From assembly GCF_030818695.1 (NCBI RefSeq), contig NZ_JAUTAR010000001.1, forward strand, positions 434,001 through 498,000: a stretch of 64,000 nucleotides of DNA, read 5' to 3'. Below, one piece after another: positions 8,352-16,839 of the stretch. The stretch's first letter is position 1. Every line of letters starts with the position of its first letter. The notes under the pieces are model-generated. The model was not told the DNA's origin and searched no databases. It worked only from the letters and a program-made list of their open reading frames with translations. Source of the stretch: Chryseobacterium sp. SORGH_AS_0447. GTDB taxonomy: Bacteria; Bacteroidota; Bacteroidia; Flavobacteriales; Weeksellaceae. The position numbers were made by a program, and so were the translations under genes.

Positions 8352-8759
8352 TTATCTGTATTTGGCTAAATAATGATCTTCTTTTCCACGCATCTGTTTT
8401 TCCTCGGCCTCTGTTTTGTCCTTATATCCGCAAAGATGGAGAATGCCGTGAGCCAATACTCTTCTCAGTTCTTCTTCATAGTTTTTGGATAGGGTAGAAG
8501 CATTATCGGAAATGCGCTGCAAAGATACGAAAATCTCCCCGCTTATTGTCCTGCCTTTTACATAGTCAAATGTAATGATATCAGTATAGTAATCATGCTG
8601 AAGATAATCCTGGTTTACTTTCAGCAAATAGTCGTCGTCGCAGAAAATGTAGTTGATTTCACCCAGCTTTTTTTCTTCTGAAAGAATGATGTCTTCCAGC
8701 CATGCGGTATAATCCGTATTTACAGATTCCAGTAAATTTTCGTAAAAAAATTGTATCAT
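8352..8759 (-). CDS. ybeY: Endoribonuclease YbeY (rRNA maturation)
   Basis: YbeY is a metal-dependent RNase for 16S rRNA 3'-end maturation and ribosome quality control. The 135-residue protein has the zinc-binding motif LAHGILHLCGYKDKTEAEEKQM. The first two histidines of HGxLHLxGYxH are present, while the third position reads KDK, a variant I believe is common in Bacteroidota homologues. It lies 5 nt downstream of the patatin-like gene, at the 3' end of a minus-strand block that includes murF-alr. Confidence 0.92.
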   Translation of the reverse strand: MIQFFYENLLESVNTDYTAWLEDIILSEEKKLGEINYIFCDDDYLLKVNQDYLQHDYYTDIITFDYVKGRTISGEIFVSLQRISDNASTLSKNYEEELRRVLAHGILHLCGYKDKTEAEEKQMRGKEDHYLAKYR

Positions 8760-8764
8760 TGTAA

Positions 8765-10924
8765 TTAAAACCAGTGTCCTAAAATAACACTGAATATGCC
8801 TTTTTGATTGTTTTTAAGAGAGTGACTGAAGTTCACTTTGATCTGTCCGAAAGGAGATTTGTATCCAGCCGTAATTCCCAGGGAACTATAATTAAGTTTT
8901 ACCGTGTCTTCAAAAGATATATCATTTGAAAGATTGGCAAAAGAAAAGTTTCCGCTCAAAAAATAGTTTTTATTGAATTTAAACTGAAGATCATTTGAAA
9001 TTAAAATCACGTTGTTGGTGCTCAGCTGTGCAAAATAGAATCCGGAGAAGCTTCTGAAATTAATGATATTCTGTTCGAATATTCCGCCCAGCCTGTATTT
9101 ATAAAATTCAGGCAGATTCTCTCCTAAGGTGATTCCGCCATAAAGATTCAGTCTGTAAGCAAACTGTTTAGACAAGGGAATGTTTATCCTGATATCCGCC
9201 TTGATCTGAACCAGTCTTCTCTCTACTTCAGATTTTAGCAGATCGATTACTTTTCCTTCCGCATTAATGTAAATCCCGCGGGTAGGGAAGTCCCTGTCAT
9301 TTTGAGTATCGCTTTTCAGAAATACGTAAGGATTCAGGAAACGGCTGTATCTTTTGTTGTCGCCATTGAATTCCGCTTCGAAATAATCGTGGCTGATTCC
9401 GCCGCCGACTGCAAATTTATCTTTCCATATCGATTGGATGTACGCTTCGTTTCTGAGCCATTCCCATTTATCGAATTCATTGTTGCTGGTGTCCCTGAGG
9501 CTAAAGCTCATCCCGGAAGAATAGATTCCGAAACCTGGAATATATCCGTTATCGATAAAATAATTTAAATAATATCGTGGTTTGTCTCCTACGATGACAT
9601 CGAGGGAGAGATTGGAATTCCTAAATAAAAGACGCTTTGCTGAGTAATTGATAAGAAGTCCGGTTTTAAAAATTTCATCGTAATGCAGCCCGAATTTAAG
9701 GAAATGCCTGGCTTCATCTTCCGTAACATAAAGCTTAAGATAATTGGCCCTGCTGTCGGAAATAATATCGTAGTTGATGAATTTGTAGTTATTCGTTGCA
9801 ACAAGCTTATCTATTCGTTTATTGATGCTGCCGTAGGTCTGCATGGAGGGAAGGCGTAATCCCATTTTTCCGAGAACATAGTTTTTGCCATAGATTCTGT
9901 TTCCTTCGATGGCAATGCTGTCGATCTTGTAAACATTGGAGTAAATAGGGCTCATTTGCTGTCTGATCCGGTCGAAAGGACGCTTCGGGAGCTCATCCAG
10001 AATATCGGCGTATTTCATACCTTCTGCGTAGCCGCTGTCCAGGATCTTTTTCTTGTCATCGTAGCTTGTGGCAGTCATGCCCTGGAGGTTCGGCTTGATA
10101 TTAATATCGGTATACTTATACTGTCGTTCCGTATCTTTTTTTATCCCGAAATCAATTACCTGGTTCAGGATGGCAATGATGCTGTTCAGATCTTCTCTTT
10201 TAGAAAGGTCCTGATTCAGGTCTACCCCGATTACGATATCAATCCCTTTATCCTTTAAAGGTTTTGAAGGGTAGTTTACCGTCATGGCTCCGTCGATATA
10301 AATACTGTCATTGATTTTTACCGGATCCATGAGCGACGGAAAAGCAGAACTCGCCATAATGGACTGCACCAGATCTCCCTTTTCAAAAATCTGCATATTT
10401 CCGCTTTCCAGATTGGTGGCTACACACATGAAAGGAATCGGCAATTTTGAAAAGTCATCGATGTTCGAAACATTTTTAAAAAGTTCTTTTAACAGGTATA
10501 CGTTTTTCTGCCCGGAACTAATCGAGGAGGGAAGGGTGATCTTCCCGTCTTTCAGCGGGATGGATAAAAGGTATTTGTCTACCGATTTATTGAAGAAAGT
10601 GGTTTCCTGTCGTTTTGCTTTTGGATCTGTGATGAGCGAATAGAAATCCGTATCCATAACAATCTTTTCAATCTCTTTTCCGGAATACCCGGAAGCGTAC
10701 AGACCTCCGACGATGGCCCCCATGCTGGTTCCGGCAATATAATCTACCTTTACTCCTAAAGAATCCAGCACTTTAAGAACGCCTACATGAGAAAATCCTT
10801 TAGCTCCTCCGCCGGCAAGCGAAAGTCCGATTCTTGGGTTTTTCGGAATCACCAGGTCTTTTCTTACTTGAGACTGGATCAGAAGCAATTGAAATGCAAA
10901 TAAAATAATCAGGAGCTTTCTCAT
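8765..10924 (-). CDS. Patatin-like phospholipase fused to an Omp85-type outer-membrane domain
   Basis: A 719-residue protein with signal peptide MRKLLIILFAFQLLLIQSQ. The patatin domain (about residues 30-225) has the oxyanion loop SLAGGGAKG, the nucleophile elbow AGTSMGA (Ser about 67) and the catalytic DGA in IYIDGAMTVNYP. A POTRA-like segment follows at about 320-390, then a C-terminal beta-rich region (about 400-719) of the surface-antigen/BamA type ending in Phe. This architecture matches PlpD-like type Vd proteins, in which the barrel is proposed to carry or anchor the esterase domain. It lies 11 nt from murF-alr and 5 nt from ybeY, so co-transcription is likely. Physiological substrate unknown. 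Confidence 0.9.
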   Translation of the reverse strand: MRKLLIILFAFQLLLIQSQVRKDLVIPKNPRIGLSLAGGGAKGFSHVGVLKVLDSLGVKVDYIAGTSMGAIVGGLYASGYSGKEIEKIVMDTDFYSLITDPKAKRQETTFFNKSVDKYLLSIPLKDGKITLPSSISSGQKNVYLLKELFKNVSNIDDFSKLPIPFMCVATNLESGNMQIFEKGDLVQSIMASSAFPSLMDPVKINDSIYIDGAMTVNYPSKPLKDKGIDIVIGVDLNQDLSKREDLNSIIAILNQVIDFGIKKDTERQYKYTDINIKPNLQGMTATSYDDKKKILDSGYAEGMKYADILDELPKRPFDRIRQQMSPIYSNVYKIDSIAIEGNRIYGKNYVLGKMGLRLPSMQTYGSINKRIDKLVATNNYKFINYDIISDSRANYLKLYVTEDEARHFLKFGLHYDEIFKTGLLINYSAKRLLFRNSNLSLDVIVGDKPRYYLNYFIDNGYIPGFGIYSSGMSFSLRDTSNNEFDKWEWLRNEAYIQSIWKDKFAVGGGISHDYFEAEFNGDNKRYSRFLNPYVFLKSDTQNDRDFPTRGIYINAEGKVIDLLKSEVERRLVQIKADIRINIPLSKQFAYRLNLYGGITLGENLPEFYKYRLGGIFEQNIINFRSFSGFYFAQLSTNNVILISNDLQFKFNKNYFLSGNFSFANLSNDISFEDTVKLNYSSLGITAGYKSPFGQIKVNFSHSLKNNQKGIFSVILGHWF

Positions 10925-10935
10925 AGGCTTAAGGT

Positions 10936-13383
10936 TTAATCTTTCACATAAATCCTTTTCACACGGGGCGAAATGGAGGTTAGAACTTCATAGGTTATTG
11001 TTTGGCAGTAGGCTGCGAATTCTTTTAAGGTTGGCTTGGCATTGAATACCGTTACGGCATCGCCTTCTTTTACATGAGGAATATGGTCTACATTGATCAT
11101 CATCATATCCATACAGATGCTTCCGACGATGGGGGCAAGGGTTTTATTAATTCCTACGCTTCCCACCTGGTTTCCGATCAGTCTTGGAATCCCGTCTGCA
11201 TATCCGACGGGGATGGTAGCAATTTTTGTCTGATGATCTGTTTTGAAACGGCGGCTGTATCCAATTGATTCTCCGCTTTGCACCACGGATATCTGCGAGA
11301 TCACGGTTTTGAAGCTCACTACAGGGCGCAGCTGTTTTTGTATTTCACTATTTGGTGATTCTCCCAGCATCCCGATTCCGATTCTTACCATATCATATTG
11401 ATGATCGGTATAAGAAGTAATTCCTGAAGAGTTCAGGATATGGCGGATAGGTTTGTAGCCCAACTTTTCTATAATATACGATGAATTTTTTTCAAACGTT
11501 TTTAACTGATTCAGTGTAAATTCTTTTTCTCCCGGCATATCAGAAGACGAAAGATGGCTGAAAATACTCTGAACCTTAACGTTCATTGCACTTAAAGTCC
11601 GGCTCAGCTGGTCGAGCTCATCTTCTTTAAAGCCAAGGCGGTGCATTCCCGTTTCCAGTTTGATGTGGATGGGATATTTTTTATCATAACCGGATTTCTG
11701 AACGGCATTATAGAACAATTCCAGTACACGGAAACTATAAATTTCCGGTTCCAGGTTATAGGCAATTACCGTCTCATAGCTGTGCTGTTCCGGGTTCATT
11801 ACAACAATGGGTATGGTAATCCCTTTTTTACGAAGCTCAACGCCTTCATCTACAAAAGCAACCCCTAAATAATCAATGTGGTGATGCTGCAAAAACTCGG
11901 AGATCTCGTAACTTCCCAACCCGTAAGCATTTGCTTTTACCATTGCCATCATCTTGGTAGAAGGTTTCAGCAGAGATTTATGGTAATTGATGTTGTGAAG
12001 AATCGAATTCAGGTTGATTTCCAGCACCGTGTCATGTTTTCTAAGCTCAAGAATATCCTTTATTCTTTCAATTTCAAATTTTCTCGCTCCTTTTAATAAG
12101 ATAAGCTGATTTTCCAGCTCATTAAGGTGTTTGCTGTCAATGAGTTCCTGGGTATTAATGAAAGTGAAAGTTTTAGATTTAAATAATTCACTGAATTTTG
12201 ATATTTCATCTCCTATGAGAAAAACAGAATCGAACCGCTGTTCGTTCACCAGTTCAGAAACTTCTTCATACAGTTCTTTTGAATTGAAATTCACGCCTAC
12301 AATGTCCGTCAGCACCAGAGATTTTTTCGGCTTGTTGTATTCGTTAAGAAATTGCAGAGCGGTTTTCAGTGAATCAAGATCAAGATTAAAGGAATCGTTA
12401 ATAATGATATTGCCTCTGACTCCTTCAATCGCTTCAAGCCTCATTTCAACGGCTTTCAGAGCGTTGATTTTTTCAACGATCTTTTGATTTGGGATGTCCA
12501 GCTCCTTTAAGACCGTGATCAGCGCCAGAGCATTGGTTAATGTCGCTTCGTCTCTCTGATGGACAGGAAACGAAATCTCTTCATCGAAATATTGTACGAC
12601 AACGTCTTCATTTTTCTGAAGGTTGTTTTTATAGCGCACCTCGTTGTTTTCTTTAAAACCGTAACCAATCAGTTTTTTTCCGGAATATAGTTCTTTTATC
12701 TTTTTATCGACTATAGAATTATCTCCGTTATAAATAATCACTTCAGAATTTCTGAACAGTTTGATTTTTTCGTCAATCAGTTCTTCTTCCGAGCTGAAGT
12801 TGGCCAGGTGGGCCGTACCGATATGGGTAAGCAAACCGATCTGTGGATGGAAAACAGATTCCAGTGTTTCCATTTCTTCCGGCTGGGAAATCCCGACTTC
12901 AAAAATTCCCAGCTCATGCGGAAGATTTATCTGAAGAAGTGAAAGCGGAAGACCGATCTGCGAATTGAAACTTTTGGGGCTTTTAACGGTAGAAAATTCA
13001 TTCCACAGACATTGGTACAGCCACTCTTTTAAAATGGTTTTCCCATTGCTGCCCGTAATCCCTATTGATTTTAAATGAGCGTTTTCGAAATGATATTTGG
13101 CTAATTTCTGAAGAAACTTCACTGAGTTCCCGACGATAATCCAGGTAATATTTTCAAACTGCGGATACTGGTGTTCGGAAATAATGATATTGATGCCTCT
13201 GTCAATAGCTGCTTCAATAAATTTCTCGCCGGAATTCTTAGCCGTATTAATAGCAATAAAAGCCGTGTTTTTGGTAGAATAAATAATCCTGCTGTCAAAA
13301 GCGATGTTTCGGATTACCAGACTTCCATTCCCTACAATTTTTGCATCGGTGATTTCTGCGATTTGATTTACACTATAGTCCAT
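10936..13383 (-). CDS. murF-alr: Bifunctional MurF ligase / alanine racemase
   Basis: This 815-residue fusion combines two steps of cell-wall synthesis. MurF adds D-Ala-D-Ala to UDP-MurNAc-tripeptide, and Alr makes D-alanine using PLP. The N-terminal ligase half shows the ATP loop GITGSNGKT (about residue 110). The C-terminal half (from about residue 450) shows the PLP lysine in MAMVKANAYGLG and the catalytic tyrosine loop in IPVGYADGIPR. The fusion is a Bacteroidota trait. The ATG at 13381-13383 is preferred over a TTG one codon upstream. It overlaps the stop of the upstream toxin gene as TGATG, suggesting translational coupling. Confidence 0.96.
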   Translation of the reverse strand: MDYSVNQIAEITDAKIVGNGSLVIRNIAFDSRIIYSTKNTAFIAINTAKNSGEKFIEAAIDRGINIIISEHQYPQFENITWIIVGNSVKFLQKLAKYHFENAHLKSIGITGSNGKTILKEWLYQCLWNEFSTVKSPKSFNSQIGLPLSLLQINLPHELGIFEVGISQPEEMETLESVFHPQIGLLTHIGTAHLANFSSEEELIDEKIKLFRNSEVIIYNGDNSIVDKKIKELYSGKKLIGYGFKENNEVRYKNNLQKNEDVVVQYFDEEISFPVHQRDEATLTNALALITVLKELDIPNQKIVEKINALKAVEMRLEAIEGVRGNIIINDSFNLDLDSLKTALQFLNEYNKPKKSLVLTDIVGVNFNSKELYEEVSELVNEQRFDSVFLIGDEISKFSELFKSKTFTFINTQELIDSKHLNELENQLILLKGARKFEIERIKDILELRKHDTVLEINLNSILHNINYHKSLLKPSTKMMAMVKANAYGLGSYEISEFLQHHHIDYLGVAFVDEGVELRKKGITIPIVVMNPEQHSYETVIAYNLEPEIYSFRVLELFYNAVQKSGYDKKYPIHIKLETGMHRLGFKEDELDQLSRTLSAMNVKVQSIFSHLSSSDMPGEKEFTLNQLKTFEKNSSYIIEKLGYKPIRHILNSSGITSYTDHQYDMVRIGIGMLGESPNSEIQKQLRPVVSFKTVISQISVVQSGESIGYSRRFKTDHQTKIATIPVGYADGIPRLIGNQVGSVGINKTLAPIVGSICMDMMMINVDHIPHVKEGDAVTVFNAKPTLKEFAAYCQTITYEVLTSISPRVKRIYVKD

Positions 13384-13688
13384 CAACTCTTTTTGGTGAT
13401 TAAATTATAATTATGCTCGGGATTTCGGAAATTATTGATCATATGAAGCAGATTGATCTGATGTTCGGTAATTTCATAAATAATAGAGTTATGTTTTGTA
13501 ACCAGTAATCTATGAAAGTCTGTCCCTTCATATTTTTGATGGATTAAATTTTCATTTTCAAGTAGGGCAATCTTTTTTTCTAATATTTCATAAAAATCTT
13601 CGACAACCTTGAAACCCCAGTTTTCTATTAGAAAATCCTCGAGATTTTCTAAATCAGATTTGGCTCTATTTGTCCAGAAGATATTCAT
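13383..13688 (-). CDS. RelE/ParE-family toxin
   Basis: A 101-residue protein whose N-terminus NIFWTNRAKSDLENLEDFL has the ParE/RelE pattern of a short beta strand followed by two helices. A C-terminal strand block (HRLLVTKHNSIIYEIT) follows. Family members either poison gyrase or cleave mRNA; the sequence does not tell which. The start at 13688 (MNIFW) is preferred over one 11 codons upstream, as in the family. It overlaps the antitoxin by 23 nt, and its stop overlaps the murF start. Confidence 0.8.
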   Translation of the reverse strand: MNIFWTNRAKSDLENLEDFLIENWGFKVVEDFYEILEKKIALLENENLIHQKYEGTDFHRLLVTKHNSIIYEITEHQINLLHMINNFRNPEHNYNLITKKS

Positions 13689-14004
13689 TCTTCTTCCTTG
13701 CAAGTCTTTCTTTTGCCTCATTCATTACCTCAGTGTGTTCATGAATTCTACCTTTTTTCGCATCTTCAATGCCTTCTTGAATTGCTTTTAGGATATCATC
13801 CTTTGAATGTTCTTCCGGCTCAATAATCTCCGCGATCTTCAGCAGCTCTTCCGGGAGGAATTTTTTTTCCTTCATCTTCCGGAAAAAAGTAGGTTCGGAA
13901 ATTCCGCTCTTTTCAATAATGTATTTCATTTTGAAAGGAGATTTTTTCAGAATCTCATCAATGGAATTGCTGATCTTTATATAATTTTTGATTTCCAATA
14001 TCAT
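13666..14004 (-). CDS. Putative antitoxin of the RelE/ParE pair
   Basis: A 112-residue protein upstream of and overlapping the toxin. The N-terminal half (KYIIEKSGISEPTFFRKMKE) looks like a helix-turn-helix, which would allow autoregulation. The C-terminal half is a charged helix (AKKGRIHEHTEVMNEAKERL) of the kind that wraps a toxin. The order antitoxin then toxin is the usual type II arrangement. I recognise the architecture and context rather than a named family. Confidence 0.7.
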   Translation of the reverse strand: MILEIKNYIKISNSIDEILKKSPFKMKYIIEKSGISEPTFFRKMKEKKFLPEELLKIAEIIEPEEHSKDDILKAIQEGIEDAKKGRIHEHTEVMNEAKERLARKKNEYLLDK

Positions 14005-14062
14005 TTTCCGATAGTTTTTACTATTAAATTTTAAACAAAAATACGAATAAATTTGATATTTA

Positions 14063-14647
14063 TCAGTGTTTGTCTAAAACTTCATCTACAAAAACCCTTC
14101 TGCTCACTGCTTCGTAAGCTTCTGTTTCTCCGAGTTCTACAAGATCTTTTCCTTCGGAGGTTCTCATGGAATAATTGGCAAGGTTCCCAGTCCTTCGGCA
14201 GATGGCGTGAACCTTCGTCACGTATTCTGCAGTAGCCATCAGGTTGGGCATCGGTCCGAAAGGTCTTCCGAGGAAATCCATATCGAGGCCGGCAATCACT
14301 ACCCGGATGCCGCTGTTGGCAAGCTGGTTGGCAATGTATACAATACTTTCATCAAAAAACTGGGCTTCATCGATCCCTACGACATGGCAGTTGGAAGCCA
14401 GCAGCAGTATTTCGCTAGGGTTTTCTACGGAGGTGCTGCGGATCTTGTTCTGATTGTGGGAAACAACATCTTCGTCCGAATATCTCGTATCCAGTTTCGG
14501 CTTAAAAATTTCCACATTCTGCCCCGCCATTTCGGCCCTTCTCAGCCTCCTGATCAGCTCTTCGGTTTTTCCGGAAAACATTGAGCCACAAATTACTTCC
14601 ATCCAACCGCTTTGTTTGGAATGATTAATTGTATTTTCTAAAAACAT
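14063..14647 (-). CDS. tdk: Thymidine kinase (type II)
   Basis: Thymidine kinase phosphorylates thymidine with ATP in pyrimidine salvage. The 194-residue protein has the P-loop CGSMFSGKTEELIRR, the DEAQFF motif and the lasso-region sequence VHAICRRTGNLANYSMR. Type II enzymes usually hold a zinc ion with two Cys pairs; here only one Cys of the first pair remains and the C-terminal pair is absent, so the zinc site appears lost. It is transcribed from a minus-strand -7 box at about 14677-14684 and may head the block that includes the toxin-antitoxin genes and murF-alr. Confidence 0.95.
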   Translation of the reverse strand: MFLENTINHSKQSGWMEVICGSMFSGKTEELIRRLRRAEMAGQNVEIFKPKLDTRYSDEDVVSHNQNKIRSTSVENPSEILLLASNCHVVGIDEAQFFDESIVYIANQLANSGIRVVIAGLDMDFLGRPFGPMPNLMATAEYVTKVHAICRRTGNLANYSMRTSEGKDLVELGETEAYEAVSRRVFVDEVLDKH

Positions 14648-14676
14648 TTGTTAAATTAGCAGTATATTTTTAAGAT

Positions 14677-14684
14677 CAAAAGTA
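14677..14684 (-). promoter_or_regulatory. Putative -7 box of the tdk promoter (TACTTTTG)
   Basis: CAAAAGTA on plus reads TACTTTTG on minus and matches TAnnTTTG, 30 nt upstream of tdk. No -33 element was confirmed. Confidence 0.45.
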
Positions 14685-14707
14685 AGCAATTTTAACAAGA
14701 TTCCTCT

Positions 14708-16156
14708 ATGCAGAATATCCAAGATTTAAAGGAAAAGATTTTTTTTGAATCCAAGAATATCATTGGTATTCTGGACAAAATAAGCCATGTAGACGAGCTT
14801 TCGTCCAAGCTGGATCTTGTGGAAGAGCTGGCCGAAAGAATTTCTTTCCTTCGTTTGCTGGAAAAAAATATCGCCTACTTCGGAAATGAAAATTTTTCGC
14901 AGGTTGCGCAAAATCCGAAAAAATTTTACACATCCGATGAAAATGATGACCTCACGGAAGAAGAAGCGATTTTCAATAACGAACTGAATGAAATAAATGA
15001 GGAAAGATCCGGGAATTATTCAGACCAGGTTAGTGAAGAAGAGGCGATTTTCAATAATCAGTTAAATGAAATTGTAGAAGGCGAACTTCACGAAACTTTA
15101 GTTAATTTTGCAGAGGAAAATTCAGCGGCCGATATTCCGGAAATACTGAATGAGAATGCAGATGTTTTCAACAGCCAGCTGGATGAAATTGATGAAAATG
15201 AAAGCGCGGATAACAGCGGCAGCCCATTGAATTTTGTGGATGAAGAGAGAATCCTGGCTGATGCTGAGCCTGAAGGTGATGATGACATTCAGCAAGAGAC
15301 ATTCAGTGATGAGAAAACCGAAGAAGAAGCTGTTTTCAATAACCAGCTGAATGAAATCGATGGGTTTGAAAATCAAATTTCGGATACCGACGGGGAAATT
15401 ACAAACTCTTTTGAGGAAGAGGAAAGGATCCTGAATAACTTTGAATCTTCTACAGCAGCTGAAAAGGAAAAACAATCTGCTGAAGAAACCAGTGAACCGT
15501 TTGTTTCGTCCGACAGGATGATGGAACAGGGCGAAATGGCCACCGATACTTCCAATGTAGAAAATGTCCTGAATGACATCAAGAATGAGGCTGCAGAAGA
15601 TGAAAAACAGGAAGAAGCGAAAGCGGTTTTATCCGAAATTAACGACAGGAGGAAAATCGTAGAAATCGAAACGCCGGTTTCCGAAGAAAAAGAAAAAAGG
15701 AAATCTGATGAAAGCTTTGAAAATCTTGAAACGTACAATGCTTATAATCAAGATAAAAAAATAAAACTGGCCAATATCAGAGGCCTGAAAGCCGTACAGT
15801 CGCTTTTCGATGATGATCATCTGGAAAGAGAGCTACCGGCAGAAAAACCTGCTCCTGCAGATAAAAAAGAAGATTTGGGGAGCATTTTAAAAACCAATAT
15901 TCCGACCGACTTTATGGAAGCGGAAAAGAAGAAACCGGAGTTTAAGCTGGATCTGAATGACAGGATTGCGTTTTCCAAAACCTTATTCGGAGGAAGCCAG
16001 TCTGAACTGAATGAAGTGGTGGCTAATCTCAACAGCTTCAAAACTTTGGAAGAGGCCAAAGAATATCTGAGCGACCTCTATTATTCCAAAAAATGGAGTA
16101 AGGTGGATGAATATGCCCAAAGGCTTTGGATATTGGTAGAAAATAAATTTTTATAA
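14708..16156 (+). CDS. Acidic repeat-containing protein of unknown function
   Basis: A 482-residue protein with three parts. The N-terminus (1-75) is helical with leucine-rich heptad-like spacing. The centre (about 80-330) is highly acidic and low in complexity, with a recurring motif of the form EEEAIFNNQLNEI. Clear copies lie near nt 14955, 15028 and 15316, with a degenerate NADVFNSQLDEI copy near 15154. The C-terminal domain of about 65 residues begins LNDRIAFSKTLFGG and ends WILVENKFL; I recall similar tails in Bacteroidota proteins of unknown role. There is no signal peptide or membrane segment, so it is probably cytosolic. rsmI follows after 8 nt, suggesting one transcript. The repeats could be short linear binding motifs. 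Confidence 0.75.
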   Translation: MQNIQDLKEKIFFESKNIIGILDKISHVDELSSKLDLVEELAERISFLRLLEKNIAYFGNENFSQVAQNPKKFYTSDENDDLTEEEAIFNNELNEINEERSGNYSDQVSEEEAIFNNQLNEIVEGELHETLVNFAEENSAADIPEILNENADVFNSQLDEIDENESADNSGSPLNFVDEERILADAEPEGDDDIQQETFSDEKTEEEAVFNNQLNEIDGFENQISDTDGEITNSFEEEERILNNFESSTAAEKEKQSAEETSEPFVSSDRMMEQGEMATDTSNVENVLNDIKNEAAEDEKQEEAKAVLSEINDRRKIVEIETPVSEEKEKRKSDESFENLETYNAYNQDKKIKLANIRGLKAVQSLFDDDHLERELPAEKPAPADKKEDLGSILKTNIPTDFMEAEKKKPEFKLDLNDRIAFSKTLFGGSQSELNEVVANLNSFKTLEEAKEYLSDLYYSKKWSKVDEYAQRLWILVENKFL

Positions 16157-16164
16157 ACTGAATT

Positions 16165-16839
16165 TTGAGCGGAATCTTATATTTTGTTCCTACACCGGTC
16201 GGGAACCTGGAAGATATGACCTTCAGAGCGGTAAACATACTGAAAGAGGTTGATTACATTTTATGCGAAGACACCAGAACTTCCGGAATTCTTCTGAAGC
16301 ATTTCGAGATTTCGAAGCCTTTGAAATCTTATCACCTGCATAATGAGCATCAGGCAACCGATAAGGTAATTACAGATCTTAAAAACGGTCAGAATATAGC
16401 CATTATCACCGATGCGGGTACCCCCGGAATCTCAGATCCCGGTTATTTGCTGGCTAAAGCGGGTGCGGACCACCATATTGAAATGATCTGTCTTCCCGGA
16501 GCAACAGCTTTTGTTCCTGCGCTCGTTGTTTCCGGACTGCCGAACAACGAATTTCTTTTTGCAGGATTTCTCCCTCAGAAAAAAGGCCGCCAGACCAGGC
16601 TGAAGCAGCTTGCTGAGGAAAAAAAGACCATTGTTTTATACGAAAGTCCGCACAAGATCAATACAACACTCGAGCAGATCAGGGAATTCTTCGGTGAAGA
16701 CACCAAAGCGAGCCTGAGCCGCGAAATTTCCAAAAAATTCGAGGAAACCAAGCGCGGAACCATTCTTGAACTTATTGAGTTTTCAAAAAGTAAAACCTTA
16801 AAGGGCGAAATCGTTCTCATTGTAAATAATTCCATTTAA
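16165..16839 (+). CDS. rsmI: 16S rRNA (cytidine(1402)-2'-O)-methyltransferase
   Basis: RsmI methylates the ribose of C1402 in the decoding centre of 16S rRNA using SAM. The 224-residue protein has the tetrapyrrole-methylase-type motifs VPTPVGNLEDMT, LCEDTRTSG, IITDAGTPGISDPG and LYESPHKI. The start is TTG at 16165 (MSGILYFVPTPVG), since no ATG lies before the conserved N-terminus. The stop is directly followed by the TTG start of the WG-repeat gene. Confidence 0.95.
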   Translation: MSGILYFVPTPVGNLEDMTFRAVNILKEVDYILCEDTRTSGILLKHFEISKPLKSYHLHNEHQATDKVITDLKNGQNIAIITDAGTPGISDPGYLLAKAGADHHIEMICLPGATAFVPALVVSGLPNNEFLFAGFLPQKKGRQTRLKQLAEEKKTIVLYESPHKINTTLEQIREFFGEDTKASLSREISKKFEETKRGTILELIEFSKSKTLKGEIVLIVNNSI

